DNA from: Tausonia pullulans
Lineage: Eukaryota; Basidiomycota; Tremellomycetes; Cystofilobasidiales; Mrakiaceae
DNA: 64,000 nucleotides
Assembly: GCA_951802195.1 (NCBI GenBank)
Contig: OX637626.1
Location: 930,001-994,000 of the forward strand
Direction: 5' to 3'
Part shown: piece by piece, positions 22,857 to 37,628 of the stretch
Position numbering within the stretch: the stretch's first letter is position 1
Layout of the letters: every line of letters starts with the position of its first letter
The notes under the pieces: generated by a model
Database searches by the model: none
What the model was told of the DNA's origin: nothing
Seen by the model: the letters and a program-made list of their open reading frames with translations, nothing else
Translations under genes and position numbers: made by a program

Positions 22857-25081
22857 ATGCTCATCCACGACGGCCTCGAGGCCATCGACGAACGCCTCCC
22901 TTTCGATACCTCCCTGCCACCCTCGACCGTCGTTGCTACCTGCCCTACCCCTCCGCTGGCCCCTACGGTTCACATCTCGGTCGCCTGCCAGCTCCCACCG
23001 CCGACAACATCGCCTTCGGGCCGACGGACCGTCTTCTTTGAGCCTCGAGTGGAGATCGTCGTCGAGAAGGAGCTCAAGGTCAAGCGCGCACTGTCCGTGC
23101 GACGGATGTGAGTATCAGTCGTCGTTGCTTTGCTTTGGTCATTCCCCTTGCTGATGCCTCGCCTCACTCGCTAGGTCGGTCCCCTTGAGCTTCGTGCGGA
23201 CGCCTTCCGAGGCTGATCAAAACGACCGTAGGTCTCCCGTCTCTCTTTGGTGATATGGTTTCCCTCCGTCAATGCAAGACAGCTCTACAATCGGTCCCGC
23301 CTCTCCTCTCCTCTCTGGGGCTCCTCATAGCTCGTCTTCTCTGTCGTCTCTTTCTCCTTCTCCTACCTCCCGCATTGGTGGCGTCTGTTTGGCTCTCGCT
23401 CATCCGACAAGCCCGGTTGTGAAGACAAGCAGGAGCAGGACGGGGAGTAATTGTGAAGGAAATGTGTCTCAACCGGGTGGGAGAACATCAGACGAGCGAG
23501 CGACCGGCATACATGAACCGGTCCCGGTTCCTATATCCGCACTGACGTAGCTTGCTTGCCTCTTGACCCGCCTGACCTCTCCGCTCGTTCTGGTTGCCAA
23601 ACATCTGGTCATGATGCTGACATCGACTGTTTTTGTCTTCTGCTTGTCCATCCCGCCTTGCAGCCGACTTTATCCCAGCCGTCCCACGCACCATCTCTGT
23701 CCGGCTTCCCTCGCTCATGTCGCGAGTCTGCAATTCCTCGTCGTCGGCCAGCGCCGGGTTGCTATCCCATGGCGGCTGTGTTGCACAAGAGCACATTCCT
23801 TCATGCCTCAAGGGTCACGGCAGCATCAGCGGACGCCGGCGGTCAGCCTCGGCGAGCGTTATTCACCCTACATCAAGTCCTCCAGGTCCTGCACCCATCC
23901 CAGTTGACACCAGCCGGGTGTGCCCACCGGCGCCATCGGCCTCTCATTCCTCCTCGTTGTCGTCTAGTTGGACGGATCGCTTGTCCTCGTCCCTTCCGTC
24001 TTCCTTAGGAGGTGGAGGTGGTCTTCTCTCCCGGCATCGCAACCAGCCGCGCAGCGGCTCGCTGCCTCCCCAGCCGCCGTCTCCTACGGAACCTCAGCAC
24101 ACCCACACCCGTCCAATCCCTCTAGGCCGACGCAACTCGGCGTCCTCCTCCACCTCCTGGCTCTCCGGTGGTTCTGGAACCCCCTCCAACATCACCACGG
24201 GCGGCGAGGATGACCCCTCTCTCCCGCCCACCGAGCCCCTCGCCACTTGCTGCCTCGCCTGCCACCGCTCAACAGACTACACCCTTGCCCACCCCCCACC
24301 CGCCTCCGCCTGCTCTTCTGAGGGCGTTGAGACCGAAGCGCCCAAGTTTGCGACGCTCTCCGCGCAGAGGAAATGGGAGAAGGATACTCTTGAGCGTCAG
24401 CAGGACGAGCGACATCGACCCTCGTTGTTCGCAGGCGCAAAGTTCGGGCAGCAGACGATAAGCCCGCTGGGTTCGCCGATGGAGCAGGAAGAGGATGAGG
24501 CTAGGAGTCCTGGCGGGGGGCACGGAGGGCATGCGATGGGGTTGGGGCTCGCGGCAAATGTGTTGGTTGACGAGATGTCGCAGGCGAGGAAGGCAGCGTC
24601 GCTCTCGCTTGATAAAGAGGGGGAGGGAGAGCAGGAGGCAGCGGCTACGTCCTCGCCGCTGTGCCACTCCCCCCTGCCCTCGCCAGCGATCCGAAACGAT
24701 TCGGCCTCCCCATTACTCAGTAGCACCGATCCGTCACCTTCTCCTTCCTTTTCCTCGGATTCCTCCATCAAAGACGCTGTTCACCTGTCGGACGTCCCCA
24801 CGCTCCAGACCCCACCTCCGCCAGCAGCAGCAGCAGCAGCGGCCGCCGCGGAGACATCGCACCTCCTTTTCGGTAAACCTGAGCCGCCACTGCCGTCGCC
24901 ATCCCCAGCACGATCCCGGTCTACGAGTGGCGCCCAGTCAGGAGGCATGACGTCCGCGACGAAGAAGCTCTGGGGGTTCCTTCACCTCACCGGCGGCGGT
25001 GGATCCGGAGGAGGAGGGGGGCATACGACGACGAGATCGAACGCCACGGCGCAGGCGATTGGGCATGGTCTCCGGCTCTAA
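22857..25081 (+). CDS. Unknown Ser/Pro-rich protein
   Basis: I do not recognise this gene. Three exons (22857-23107, 23175-23227, 23664-25081) join in phase and give about 573 residues. The first 120 residues look folded or at least conserved in style: TVFFEPRVEIVVEKELKVKR, SVPLSFVRTPSEAD, DFIPAVPRTISVRLPSL. The middle has a Cys cluster CCLACHRS that could bind metal or be palmitoylated, and a charged helix-like patch LSAQRKWEKDTLERQQDER. A poly-Ala run and Gly-rich stretches mark the C-terminal third, just before and after the hydrophobic KKLWGFLHLT. The second intron is 436 nt, unusually long for this window. ATG 22857 is the first in the open frame. Confidence 0.7.
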
Positions 25082-26258
25082 CATGCCAGACAGCCCATGA
25101 GCCTACGTCGGAACACCTGTGTTCCGAGCGGGGATGGCCGGGCGTTTTACATCTCGCTCTCTCTCTCTCTCGCACCCCTTCGGTGCTTCTTCCGCCTACC
25201 CCATCCATCCTCCTTCTTCCTTCTTCACCCTTTCCACTCTCGGTTCCAGTCCCCCGCCCTATTTTAACCTCCTTCTCTCTTTTCTTTCCCTCCCTGTCTA
25301 ATCCACGTTGTATTCTCTCTGCCCTTCGCTGTTGTCTAACCTTCATTTCTCTCCCTATATCATGAGCTTATAGCTCAGCTCTCATTGGCCTCGGGAGAAA
25401 AGGCATACCATACCGAAAGGCGTCCAAAGAAAAAAAAAATGCGCAAGAAAAGGGGGAAGGTTAAAGCGAGAAGCCCCTTCCCCCTCCCCCTCCTTCTAGG
25501 AGAGCCAGATGGACGGACGGACTGGCTGACTGGAGTGAGATTCCTAAGCAAAACGAGGCACATGAAGGTTATTTTTTTTATTAATTTTTTTAGGATGGTT
25601 TGTTCTCTTCCTTTTTTTGGGGGCGGGCGGAGGTTCATTCTTTGTGTATGTGTGTGTGAGAGGGGGGGGGGGTCTTTTTTTTTTTTTCATTCTTCTCTAA
25701 GAGCGAGCGGATCTTATGCAACCCGTAGATCTACCTCCCCCTGCGGTCGACCAGCTCGCGCGGTTTGACCGTCTCTCCCCTCCTGCTCACCCTTGCAGAC
25801 TTTTCGAAGTCGATTCGTTCGTAATCAATCTTCAAGGGGCCTAGAGCAGAAACAGAAGGGTAGAGATGGGAGGAGACGAGGCCCGGGGGTAGATAGAGAT
25901 AGAGAGAGAGAGAGGGGAGGGAGGAAAGGCGTGTATTTTTCAAGGAGGAATGAAGGAGGAGGAAGAAATAGGATCAAGGGAGGAGTAGGTGGTGGGCAAG
26001 GGAGGAGGGGAGTGGGCGTAGAGTAGGGATTGGCGGTAAAACGGGGACGGAGTGAGTGGAAAGGGTATCGTAGGGGAATGGGCGGGAAGGGAGATGGGGG
26101 AGAAACGATGAAACGAAACGAGACGATTTCGATGACAGAGAAGAAATCCCTGGAGGCAGATGGCAGGAAGAAACGGAGCACTCGGGAGATTGAAAGACCA
26201 AACCACTAGAGAGAGAAAGACAGACAGACAGAAAGGAGAGAGGTGAGCAGGACTCGAC
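25082..26258. other. Convergent intergenic region, low complexity
   Basis: The unknown gene ending at 25081 and HOG1 face each other here. CT-rich stretches (25150-25330), a G11 then T14 run (25662-25687) and GA-rich stretches (25850-26230) fill the region. The frames on the minus strand are Ser/Pro/Leu low-complexity readings of those repeats. I see no gene. Confidence 0.6.
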
Positions 26259-28929
<2,671 letters not shown>

Positions 28930-29388
28930 GGGAAGGACGATGGGAGGACGAGCGAGCGAAAGAGGGTGGGTAGGGTGTGGGAGAAGATGGGTGCGCGCGA
29001 GGATGGGCGAGCGTGGGTCGGGGCGGAGCGCAGGACGGCCGGAGGGGACGGAGAGGGCCAAGGAGCGGTCCAGGCGGAGACGAGCGAACGGAGGGGGGAG
29101 GGGGGAGAGACGAGGCTCGACGGAGGGAGAGACGAGGTGAGAGTCAGGAGCAGCGAGCCTCGGGATGCGTCGACTCGCCCGCGCTGGCCCAACAAGCGCT
29201 GCACGCGTGCGCCGGCGTTTCCACCGGCCGCCCGCACGCAGCGCGCGCCACAGAGCCGGCGGGCGCCAAGCTGGCGAGGCCGAAGCGGGCAGCGAACTCT
29301 CCTCGTCAGCCGGCTATCAACTCCACAACCACCACCGCGCATACATTCCGCGCAGCTCAGGCCTTCTCTTCGCACGCCTTCTCTCCCC
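28930..29388. promoter_or_regulatory. Divergent promoter region, HOG1 / NXT1
   Basis: The start codons are 459 bases apart on opposite strands. The sequence is GC-rich with GAGCGA-like and GGAGG-like runs; I cannot point to a specific factor site. Confidence 0.45.
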
Positions 29389-30247
29389 ATGACCGACACC
29401 GCAACCGTCGACATCGCCTGCCGGGGCGCGCGAGAGTGCGTCTCAGGGCTTCCCCCGGCAACGCGTTGCATCGTCGTCCCTCAACTGACAGCACACTCCA
29501 CCCCGCCGGCAGCTTTGTTCGCACGTACTTCGCCGCCCTCGACTCGGAGACGCGTGCCCAGGTGAGCAAGCGCGAGAGCAGGCGGGCTCGCGAGCGAGGG
29601 TCGTTCTCTCGCGTGGGTCTCGCCGGCTCACCTGTCTCTTTCGACAGACTCTTCCCTTGCTGCACCGGCCATCATCCGTCACGACGTGGAACGGGTCGCC
29701 TCTCACAGCCGACCTCCTCCCAGACTTCTTCTCCAAGCTCCCTTCCTCTCGGCACGAAGTCCAGTCTATCGACGTGCACCCGGTTCTCGGCACGAGTGCG
29801 TTGCGCAACCTGTTCCCTGTCGTCCATCCTCCTCCAACGTTCACTCCCTGACTCGCCAGTCCCTCCCTCGGCGTTCCTCGCACGCACGTAGCACCAGCAC
29901 CCCTGCAAGTCACCGCCGCTGGCGTCGCCCTCCACTTCGACGGCTCCAACGGCGCGCCCCCACCACAAGCGACGGCCGAGTTCAAGAAGCCCAAAGGCCC
30001 CGAGGACATCGCTCGCATGCCAAGAGTCTTCCACGCGTCATTCTTGCTCTTGCCACAAGGGACGGCTGGGCCGGATGCCGAGGTTCGGGTGAGTGGAAAG
30101 GGGGGTGGGTGGTCGGCGGGGGAGACGCGCGGCTTGGCCAGGTCGACGAACCTGTCTCTGCTCAGACATGACTGACAGATTGCTCGCATTGTGGGCGGAC
30201 CTTGTCAGTACTATATCGGCTCGGCCTTGTACCGATTCGTCGGCTAG
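29389..30247 (+). CDS. NXT1: NTF2-related mRNA export protein (NXT1/p15)
   Basis: p15 pairs with the NTF2-like domain of TAP/Mex67 to carry mRNA through nuclear pores. Five exons (29389-29435, 29513-29561, 29648-29795, 29892-30088, 30209-30247) join in phase to give 159 residues. The pattern matches p15: ACRGARDFVRTYFAALDSE, then SSVTTWNGSPLTADLLPDFF, LPSSRHEVQSIDVHPV, and a final strand YYIGSALYRFV. Animal p15 is about 140 residues. The extra length lies in the loop with PPQATAEFKKPKGPEDIA before FHASFLLLP. Ascomycete yeasts use the distantly related Mtr2 in this role; a p15-type partner is expected in basidiomycetes. Nothing in the window encodes Mex67. Confidence 0.85.
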
Positions 30248-30539
30248 ACGGTCATGGCGAGGGAGGGAGGGTGAGGTGGGAGACAGGCAGACAGGGCCGT
30301 CAGGGGAAATACCGTCATGTCATGCGACTCGCTATCTTTCTTTCCCATTTCAACTTCTCATACCCAATGTATCATCTCTTCCTTGCCCTTGAGAGACATC
30401 GAGCTCTCCGTGGAAGAAGGCGAGGCCGGAGCGGGTCGGTTGCTAAGGAGTCCTGCAACAGCCTTCCAACTTCGCGACCTCTCGCGTCTGTCGTCCCCCT
30501 TCCCCACTCCCTCTCCGACGATCATCACCTTGCCCAGCC

Positions 30540-32633
30540 ATGTCCACCGTCCGCAAATCGACGACCACGACGGTAGTCCGTCCCGCCGGCCGCTACTTCA
30601 AGAACAAAGCCCCCAGGGGCGCCGCCGACGCCGCCTCTGACTCCTCAGACGAGGAGGAGGAAGAGGAAGATGTCGGGGAAGACGACGACGCGACCGCCGG
30701 CGATTTGCTTGCCCAGCGGGGTACCGCGGCCGGCCAGCCGAGGAAGGAGATGGGTGTGAAGTTGGGAAAGATGGGTGTTACGAGCGAGGGGAAGGTGACG
30801 GGGGGAAAGACAGAGGGTGAGTACGCGAACATGCGGTCGAATGCGACCGCGTCAGTGAGAGCGCGTGTTGCTGAACCGCCGTCTTTGCATGCACAGAGTC
30901 AAGCGAGGAGGAGGAGACGAGCTCAGATGAAGAGGAAGAGGAAGACGTTAAGCCCAAGTTCAGGCAGCCTCCGAAGTCCGGGGTTCCAGCTCCTGCTGCT
31001 GGCGACGGCGTAAGTTGTGGATTCGATCACTCCGACTGCTGTCATGCCCGTGGCTGATGGCTTTCTGCCACGCACAGGAGTCTTCCAGCGAGTACGAGAC
31101 GGACTCGGAGGAGGAGGAGGCCCCGAAACCGGCATTGCGGCCGACGTTTGTGCCCAAGTATGTCGGTTGTCTTTGTCGCCAACACGTGCCGTGTCATCAC
31201 GACTCTGCTTGGCCTGTCTCTTCTTTCATCATACTAATCTGCCCTCATCTCAACCCAGGCGAGCACGAGAGACTATCGTCGCCCGAGATGCGACTGCGCT
31301 AACGGCCGAGGAGGCTGAAGAGAAGGCCAAGGCCGAGGCGGTCAAACGAAAACTGGAGGCTCATGAAATGGTCGCCGAGTCGATCAAGCGTGAGCTCGCC
31401 GAAAGTACATCGTCGTCTCGTCTCCACATTGTCTCGTCAGTGTTGGGTTGACACACCTCCCTTTTCCAGAGGAGACCCCCGACCTTGTTCCCGACATCGA
31501 CGACACCGACTCCCCCGAAACGGCTGCCGACGACTTCGCCGCCTGGCGACTCCGCGAGCTCCAACGTCTCAGCCGGGACCGTCAGGCTCTCACCCAGCGG
31601 GAGGAGGAGCGGGCTGAGGTCGAGAGGAGGCGGGCGATGCCGGAGGAGCAGAGGAATCGCGAGGATACGGAGAGGGCTGAGAAGTCGAGGAGGGAGAAGC
31701 CGAAGGGGCAGCAGATGTTCCTGCAGAAGTTCTGGCACAAGGGAGCATTCCACCAGGTGCGTGATGGCCTTGGTTGACACTGTTTCGTTTTGGCCTGTGG
31801 TTGTTCTGATCGAGTCACTCTTGTTCTCCAGGACGACGAGGTTCTCAAGAACCGCGATTTTACCGCTCCGACCGAATCAACCGTCGACATGTCGGCCCTC
31901 CCGGCGGTGATGCAGAAACGCAACTTTGGAAAGATGTCGCAGTCCAAGGTAGGCCTATCGCTTTTGCAGGCGCGGTTGCCCTTCAACTCCCCACTGATCT
32001 GCCGCCTGACGGCTCTCTCCAGTACACGCATCTCGCAGACCAGGACACCACGCGCAACAATGGTGGTTTCGGTGGCCACACTGCCAACAGGCCAGGAGGA
32101 GGAGGACCGGGGTGCTTCACTTGTGGAGGGCCGCATCTCAAGAAGGGTCAGCCGACTGGCCTCTCTCTCTCCACCTTCACAAGCTCCAGTTGCTGATCGC
32201 GCGATATGCATACCCAGACTGCCCGCAGAACTCGTGGAATCAGCCCTCTGGGTCGGGATCGACTTTCGGTGACGGCGCCGGGGGTCCTCCAGGCGCGACA
32301 GGCTCCAACATGAGCGCCCTCGGCTCTCGGACTTGGGGTGCACGCGATGACGATCGTCGCCGGGATCGCTACGACGACGACCGGAAGCGTCCGGATGACC
32401 ACGACCGAGATCGGAGACCGCCGCCGCCGGGGGAAGGGTGGGGTCGAAACGATGAAGTCCGTAGGCCGTCGTCTGGGAGGGAGCGGAGTCGGAGTCGGAG
32501 CCGGGAGAGGTACCGTGGTGGTGGAAGGGATGAGTACTCGTCTGGTGGTGGCCGGAGACGCAGCCGGAGTCGGGACAGGGACGGCGGTCGAGACAGGGAC
32601 CGAGATGGGGAGAAGAGGCGGCGGTACGATTGA
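30540..32633 (+). CDS. MFAP1: Spliceosome B-complex protein MFAP1 with CCHC knuckle and RS-like tail
   Basis: MFAP1 joins the spliceosome at the B-complex stage. Eight exons (30540-30816, 30897-31009, 31078-31157, 31259-31404, 31470-31756, 31832-31948, 32023-32146, 32218-32633) give about 519 residues. The N-terminus is basic then acidic with repeated Ser/Glu runs (SSEYETDSEEEEAPKPALRP, then FVPKRARETI). A long charged helix follows (RQALTQREEERAEVERRRA), then the family signature QQMFLQKFWHKGAFHQ and LKNRDFTAPTESTVDMSALP and VMQKRNFGKMSQSKYTHLAD. Beyond the core lies a zinc knuckle CFTCGGPHLKKDC (about 371-383, CX2CX3HX4C) and a tail rich in Arg-Ser, Arg-Asp and Gly. The knuckle is split by an intron after the first Lys-Lys. 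Human MFAP1, as I remember it, ends without such a knuckle and RS tail. Confidence 0.9.
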
Positions 32634-32885
32634 GCCGAAGTTGATATTTATACATCAGGTGTTTGATCTTTGCTGTTGAGAAATTAAGCAAGTGCTCACT
32701 TTTGACCAAGCAGGATAAAGGGCGGCCGCGCATCCAGCAGCCCACGTCCCTTCGGCCGAGAGGGAGCACCCCACTGCCGCCCTCAGCCGCAGATGCAACG
32801 AGTCATCTGAGCTCTCTCTCCCTCGCTCTTTATCGCTTGCCTCTTAACCGCCACCAACCCCCTCCCCCCACGCTCCTTGACTATC

Positions 32886-34945
32886 ATGTCTCGTCCTTAC
32901 TTATCCCTCGCCCCCCGCTTCCCAAGGGCTTTCAATGCGCCCACGCCGCTCCTTCGGCGAGCTGTCTCGCGGGACCCGTTTACTGGCGAGATGACCTCGC
33001 TCCCGGACATCAATGTGAGTCCTGTTCTTCGTGACTCTGTGTCTCATGTTCGCCCTTCCGAAGAAACGGTGACGGCCAGTGTTGACTCTCCATGCTTGAT
33101 GATTCTCCTTGCAACCCTCAGGTCAAAGCTCTCCAGGTTCTCCCTCACCCGAACCCGGGCACCCCTCCGCCGAGCAACAAGCTTGTCTTCGGCCGGACCT
33201 TTACCGACCACATGCTCACCATCCCTTGGAACAGTGAGAAGGTCCGTGATTGAGCAGGAGAGAAGGCGCGATGAGGACGAACGCACAAGAGGGGAAGAGA
33301 GCGAGGGCTGACCGGCTTTCGGTCGCGTCCGAATTATACTCTCCTGCTTCCATTCTCATTCTTGCTCTTGAAACCTCGCACGCGCACAGGGATGGGGTGC
33401 TCCTGTGATCCGACCTTGTAAGTATAACTGTGGCCTGGGTGAGATTTCATGTCATCGTCGATCTGACCTTGCTCGTCCCAGACGGACCGCTCTCTCTCGA
33501 CCCCTCGGCGACCGTCTTGCACTACGCCTTCACTCTGTGGGTTGCTTGCCCTTCCACTCTTGCCCTATAGAAATCGTTAGCTGACCTCAGTTCACGATCT
33601 CATTCTAGCTTTGAGGTCCGGCCTCTCCCTTGTCTCGGCTCTCAACTGCCTGCCTCCGCCCCTGCTTCAACTGACGTCTCTCTACGCTCGTTTTATCTCC
33701 AGGGCATGAAGGGCTACCGATGCGATGACGGCACTATCCGTCTCTTCCGGCCTGACAAGAACATGGCTCGCATGAACCGTAGCGCTGAGCGCATCGCCCT
33801 CCCCGTCCGTCATCCTCCCAGTCCCTTCTCACAAGAAGGAGCGCAGCTTCCAATCACTGACAAGAAGCATAATTCACACAGACTTTTGATGGTGAGGCCC
33901 TCACGACGCTCATCAAGCGCCTCGTGATGGTCGATTCCAACTGGATCCCCTCCGAGCCGGGACATTCGCTCTATATCCGTGCGTCTCAGGCTCTTGTCTC
34001 GCTGCGCTGTCGACAACGATGCTAATCTCATAATCGTTCTAGGCCCTACGCTCATTGGAACCCAGAACGCCCTTGGCGTTGGGCCCTCGTCGGACGCTCT
34101 CCTTTTCGTCATTTGCTCGCCCGTCGGACCTTACTACCCGAGTGCGTGGCTAGCAATTGAGCGTCCGTCACAGCACTGACCGGCTCGTGTCTCTTTCCCT
34201 AGCCGGCTTCAAGCCTGTTTCCCTCCTCGCCACCTCGCACTACACGCGCGCCGGACCCGGCGGCACTGGAGGGTACAAGCTTGGAGCCAACTACGCTCCC
34301 GGCGTTGTCCCCCAGGTGGAGGCCGCCCACATGGGCTACAGCCAGAACCTCTGGCTCATCGGCGAGGAGAAACTCCTCACCGAGGTCGGCACCATGAACC
34401 TCTTTGTTGTTCTCGAAAAGCCCGACGGCAGCATCGAGGTCGTCACGCCGCCTCTTGAGGGTGAGCGCTCGCTTTCGTCCTCGCTTTGTTGTCTTGTCTG
34501 CTTCTTGACACCACCCTTCCCTCACCGCAGACATCATTCTCCCCGGAGTCACCCGCGACTCGATCCTTGCCCTCCTCCGGGACCATGCTTCGGGCGTCTC
34601 CAAGCTTCCCGGCCTTCCGGACAAGATCACCATCTCGGAGCGACACATCGGCATGGCTGAGATTGTCGCCGCCCAGAAGGCTGGCACTCTCCGCGAGATA
34701 TACGGCTCCGGAACTGCCGCGCTCGTCTCGCCCGTTGACAGGATTGGGTTCGAAGGCACCGATATTCCTGTTCCGACGGGACCGGAGGGACTGGGTGCTG
34801 TGGCCAAGGCTGTCCTTGACAGGTGTGTCCATAGGTCTGCTCAGCCTAGCGAGCGTCACTCGCTGAACAGCGCCTTCTTTACAGGATCGTCGGAATTCAG
34901 ATGGGCAAGATTGAGTCCCCCTGGAGCGTCATCGCCTCCGAATAG
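32886..34945 (+). CDS. BAT1: Branched-chain-amino-acid aminotransferase, probably mitochondrial
   Basis: A class IV PLP enzyme for the last step of leucine, isoleucine and valine synthesis and the first step of their breakdown. Eleven exons (32886-33014, 33122-33241, 33390-33417, 33482-33536, 33609-33615, 33703-33804, 33882-33978, 34043-34141, 34203-34460, 34531-34822, 34885-34945) give 415 residues. Visible are FGRTFTDHMLTIPWN, YAFTLFEGMKGYRCDDG, the PLP lysine in GGYKLGANYAPGV and EVGTMNLFVVLEKPDG. ITISERHIGMAEIV and GSGTAALVSPVDRIGF follow. The Arg-rich, acid-free N-terminus (MSRPYLSLAPRFPRAFNAP) fits a mitochondrial presequence, hence BAT1 rather than BAT2. The 7-nt exon 33609-33615 encodes L-F-E of the conserved FEGMK block and its length is not a multiple of three. 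A 28-nt exon lies two exons before it. Confidence 0.96.
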
Positions 34946-35205
34946 TGTAATGGTTCGATCTCGGACATTTAGACGTATCATATGGAGTGCAGTGCGCTTT
35001 GAACTCGAGCACCAGAGTAATTCGACGTATCATTGAAGGTTTGGGTTGTGAAAGGGACAGAAGTATTTCAGGTACAGTCATCGCAGTCGAGGTGGGTCGA
35101 GGATCCAAGAAGGGCGGAGAACGGATGCGCCGTCGCTTAGCTTTCCTTGTTCTACTCCAGCGATCACCATTCTCACTTCCACCCGGCCCTATTCGCCGCC
35201 CGCCG

Positions 35206-35223
35206 CCCCCCCCCCCCCCCCCC
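35206..35223. repeat. poly(C) tract, 18 nt
   Basis: Eighteen C residues about 260 bases past the BAT1 stop codon. Confidence 0.95.
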
Positions 35224-37484
35224 TTTCTCCTCTTGGTCTGTCCTAATTCGAGCAAGACTGCGGCCAGTCCTCGGGCGACCTCAGGTGAAGGCCTGACTGC
35301 ATTCCAATTGGCCGGCCTTGCTCTGCGGCCGTCTTCTGGGCAATATTGGTTGTCTGCAGATGATGTGCCATGTGATCTCTCGCGTCGCCATGGCTCTCTC
35401 CTTGTGCGCGAGGCTTGAGTGGCCCCATCGGGACTGACGCACCCAACCGCTGGTCAGACGCCCGCTGTCGAGGGGACAGTCAGACTAGCTGGGGTAGAGA
35501 TTGCGTGCTCATGGTCGATCGATAGAGGTTGAACTGGAGGGTTGTTATCGGGTATCGGCGCAGGGGCGGCCGGCGTCCCATCCATCCTCCCTCGTGATCT
35601 CGGCTCATCTCGCACGCATTGCTGGATTGCGCGATTTCTCTGCCCCTCACGAGCGCCAACAAACTGATTATGGTGAGTCCATCTATCTCCCATCCTTATA
35701 CTTTTCTCTGCCTTCATGAAAGCGCCTCACGGACCCGACTGGTTGTCTGTCAGCCTTCTCTCTCTGTCCTTCTTTCTTATGAAACACATCTCACTCTCCT
35801 CGTCCGCCTTCTGTTCATCGATTCCTCCCGTCCTTTGACTCGTTCACTCATGCATCCTCTTGCTGCCCATCCTTGATCCTACTGTTAAAGACCAGCTCGA
35901 GTCGCGTGACGTTGCGGTCTCATCGCTTTTATCTTACCCCCTTCGAACCGATGGCATGCATCCTGCGCTCCCCTCTGATAGAGATGCCCCGCCCCCGTGC
36001 CCTTCTTTCTTGGAGCATGATAACTGTGGCGCATCATCTGATGCACGATCGCAGGATGGTCAAATGCGTTGAGGTACGGAGCTAGGGATGACCTACGCGG
36101 CCACGTCATGCCCGAGGGTCGAAGTGGGGTCGAAGAGACCGAAGGCAATGGTTTGCTATGACATCGTATCACAGATCGGGAGGAATCAAGGACAGCAGCA
36201 AATGTCGGCCGAGGTGGGATGGATCGCGATGTTGACGCTCGACGGTCGCCGAGTGGCGAGCGGTGCGCCTTAAAACGCAGGAGAAGGACAACACCGCAGC
36301 GTTGGAAAAGGATATATCGCGAAAGGATAGAAAGCAACTGAGAGAAGTATTTACTGGGTTGAGGCGCATCTGTTTAAAGCACAAGGACAGGAGACCGGCC
36401 AGGTCGGCTTGAAACACGCAGAGGCGCGTCACCAGATCCTGTAGATACAATTATAAACTAGTTGTAGACGTTCATCTCAAATTCAGACTAGGAACGTTCT
36501 CCCTGGCTCCGCTCCAGCTTGTTGTTTTTGGGCGTGCTTGAAGCCTCGGCTTTGTTGTTCTCGGTCCGCGCTTCCTCCACTTTCTTCGCTGTCTTTACTC
36601 CCCTTGAGGGAGTAGCGAGCGAGCCGCGATTTTGGTCCGCGCTCTGATTAGCCGAGAAACGGTCCCGTCCGCCACCTCTTCTTAACGAACGGTCAAGCCA
36701 CGAAAGGACACCTTTCCTCCCCCGATACAGTTTGGTGCGGAGACCGCAAACGGGAGACACGGAGAGAAAATGGATAAGAACTGGGGTTAGAGGGAGAGAG
36801 GGCCTCGACTCGTTGCGAGTCGCGTCGATGGAGTGTTTGGAGGGGCCAACGCGGGGTGGAGAACGAGGGGGTTGCAAGGGGCAGAATTGAGGCGAGTCGA
36901 CCTTGCCGGCTGGAGCGATCCGATGCTCCAATTATTCGCTCGACATCCTGAGCACTTCTTCCCTTCGTGCTATGGCCGAATGGCAAGCATCGGGAGTGGC
37001 GGACGGCAAGGGACCCGCTCATTTGCCTTTTCGAGTGGACCTCGTCAACTCGTCATCGAAAATAAGAATCAACCAGCACGAGGGCTGATGAAAAGGGCGA
37101 TACGTTGTTCCAGCAGATAACCCATCTTGTGACCCCGGATTTGCCGTGAGGGCGCGAGGGCTGAAGCCTCAAAGCCCTTCCAGCACTAAGGCAAAGAGGC
37201 CTGGAATCAGCCTCCGCAGCGATTTGGCCAAGGGCACTCCCGCGCGCGGCGCTCCCCTTCCTCCTGGTCTCTCTCTCCTTTCCACCCGCTTGTCCGCTGC
37301 CCGACGACGACCAACACCCCCGCTTGTTTCTTAATTGTCGGGTCCTCGCCTGCAGCACACCCACTGTCGACAATTCGCATCTCACGCCCAGGTCTGCAGA
37401 CGTCCTCGTCTCCTCCGCCCATCCCACGCCTCTCGTCGGTCGGCACCCCCGGAGTTGTCCGTCCGCTCTCATCCCAACTGGCTG

Positions 37485-37501
37485 CCCCCCCCCCCCCCCC
37501 C
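37485..37501. repeat. poly(C) tract, 17 nt, upstream of the Ser/Pro-rich gene
   Basis: Seventeen C residues about 130 bases before the start codon at 37629, probably in its promoter or leader. Confidence 0.95.
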
Positions 37502-37628
37502 GAATGTGTGGTGTTCCGGGGGCTGACGGCTCTTCCTTTCCTTGACCTCTTCTTTTCCCTCCAGCTCGCCGTCCAACGTCTCTGTTCTGGATCTCTGCAG
37601 ACCTACTTTCCCAAACAGCCAGCCCGCC

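Larger units (their letters stand above)
34946..37628. other. Long gene-poor interval
   Basis: This 2.7 kb stretch holds a poly(C)18 run at 35206-35223 and a poly(C)17 run at 37485-37501. Short frames at 35885-36337 (-), 36488-36931 (-) and 36833-37120 (+) were inspected. The 36488-36931 frame ends in a hydrophilic Lys/Glu/Asn-rich tail and could be a last exon, but I found no homology and no matching upstream exon. The last 130 bases are the CT-rich leader of the gene starting at 37629. Confidence 0.5.

Noticed and set aside
28977-29891. 304-residue uninterrupted plus-strand frame across NXT1
   Set aside because: Only its second half is exon sequence. The real start and first exon of NXT1 lie in another frame, joined through a 77-nt intron.
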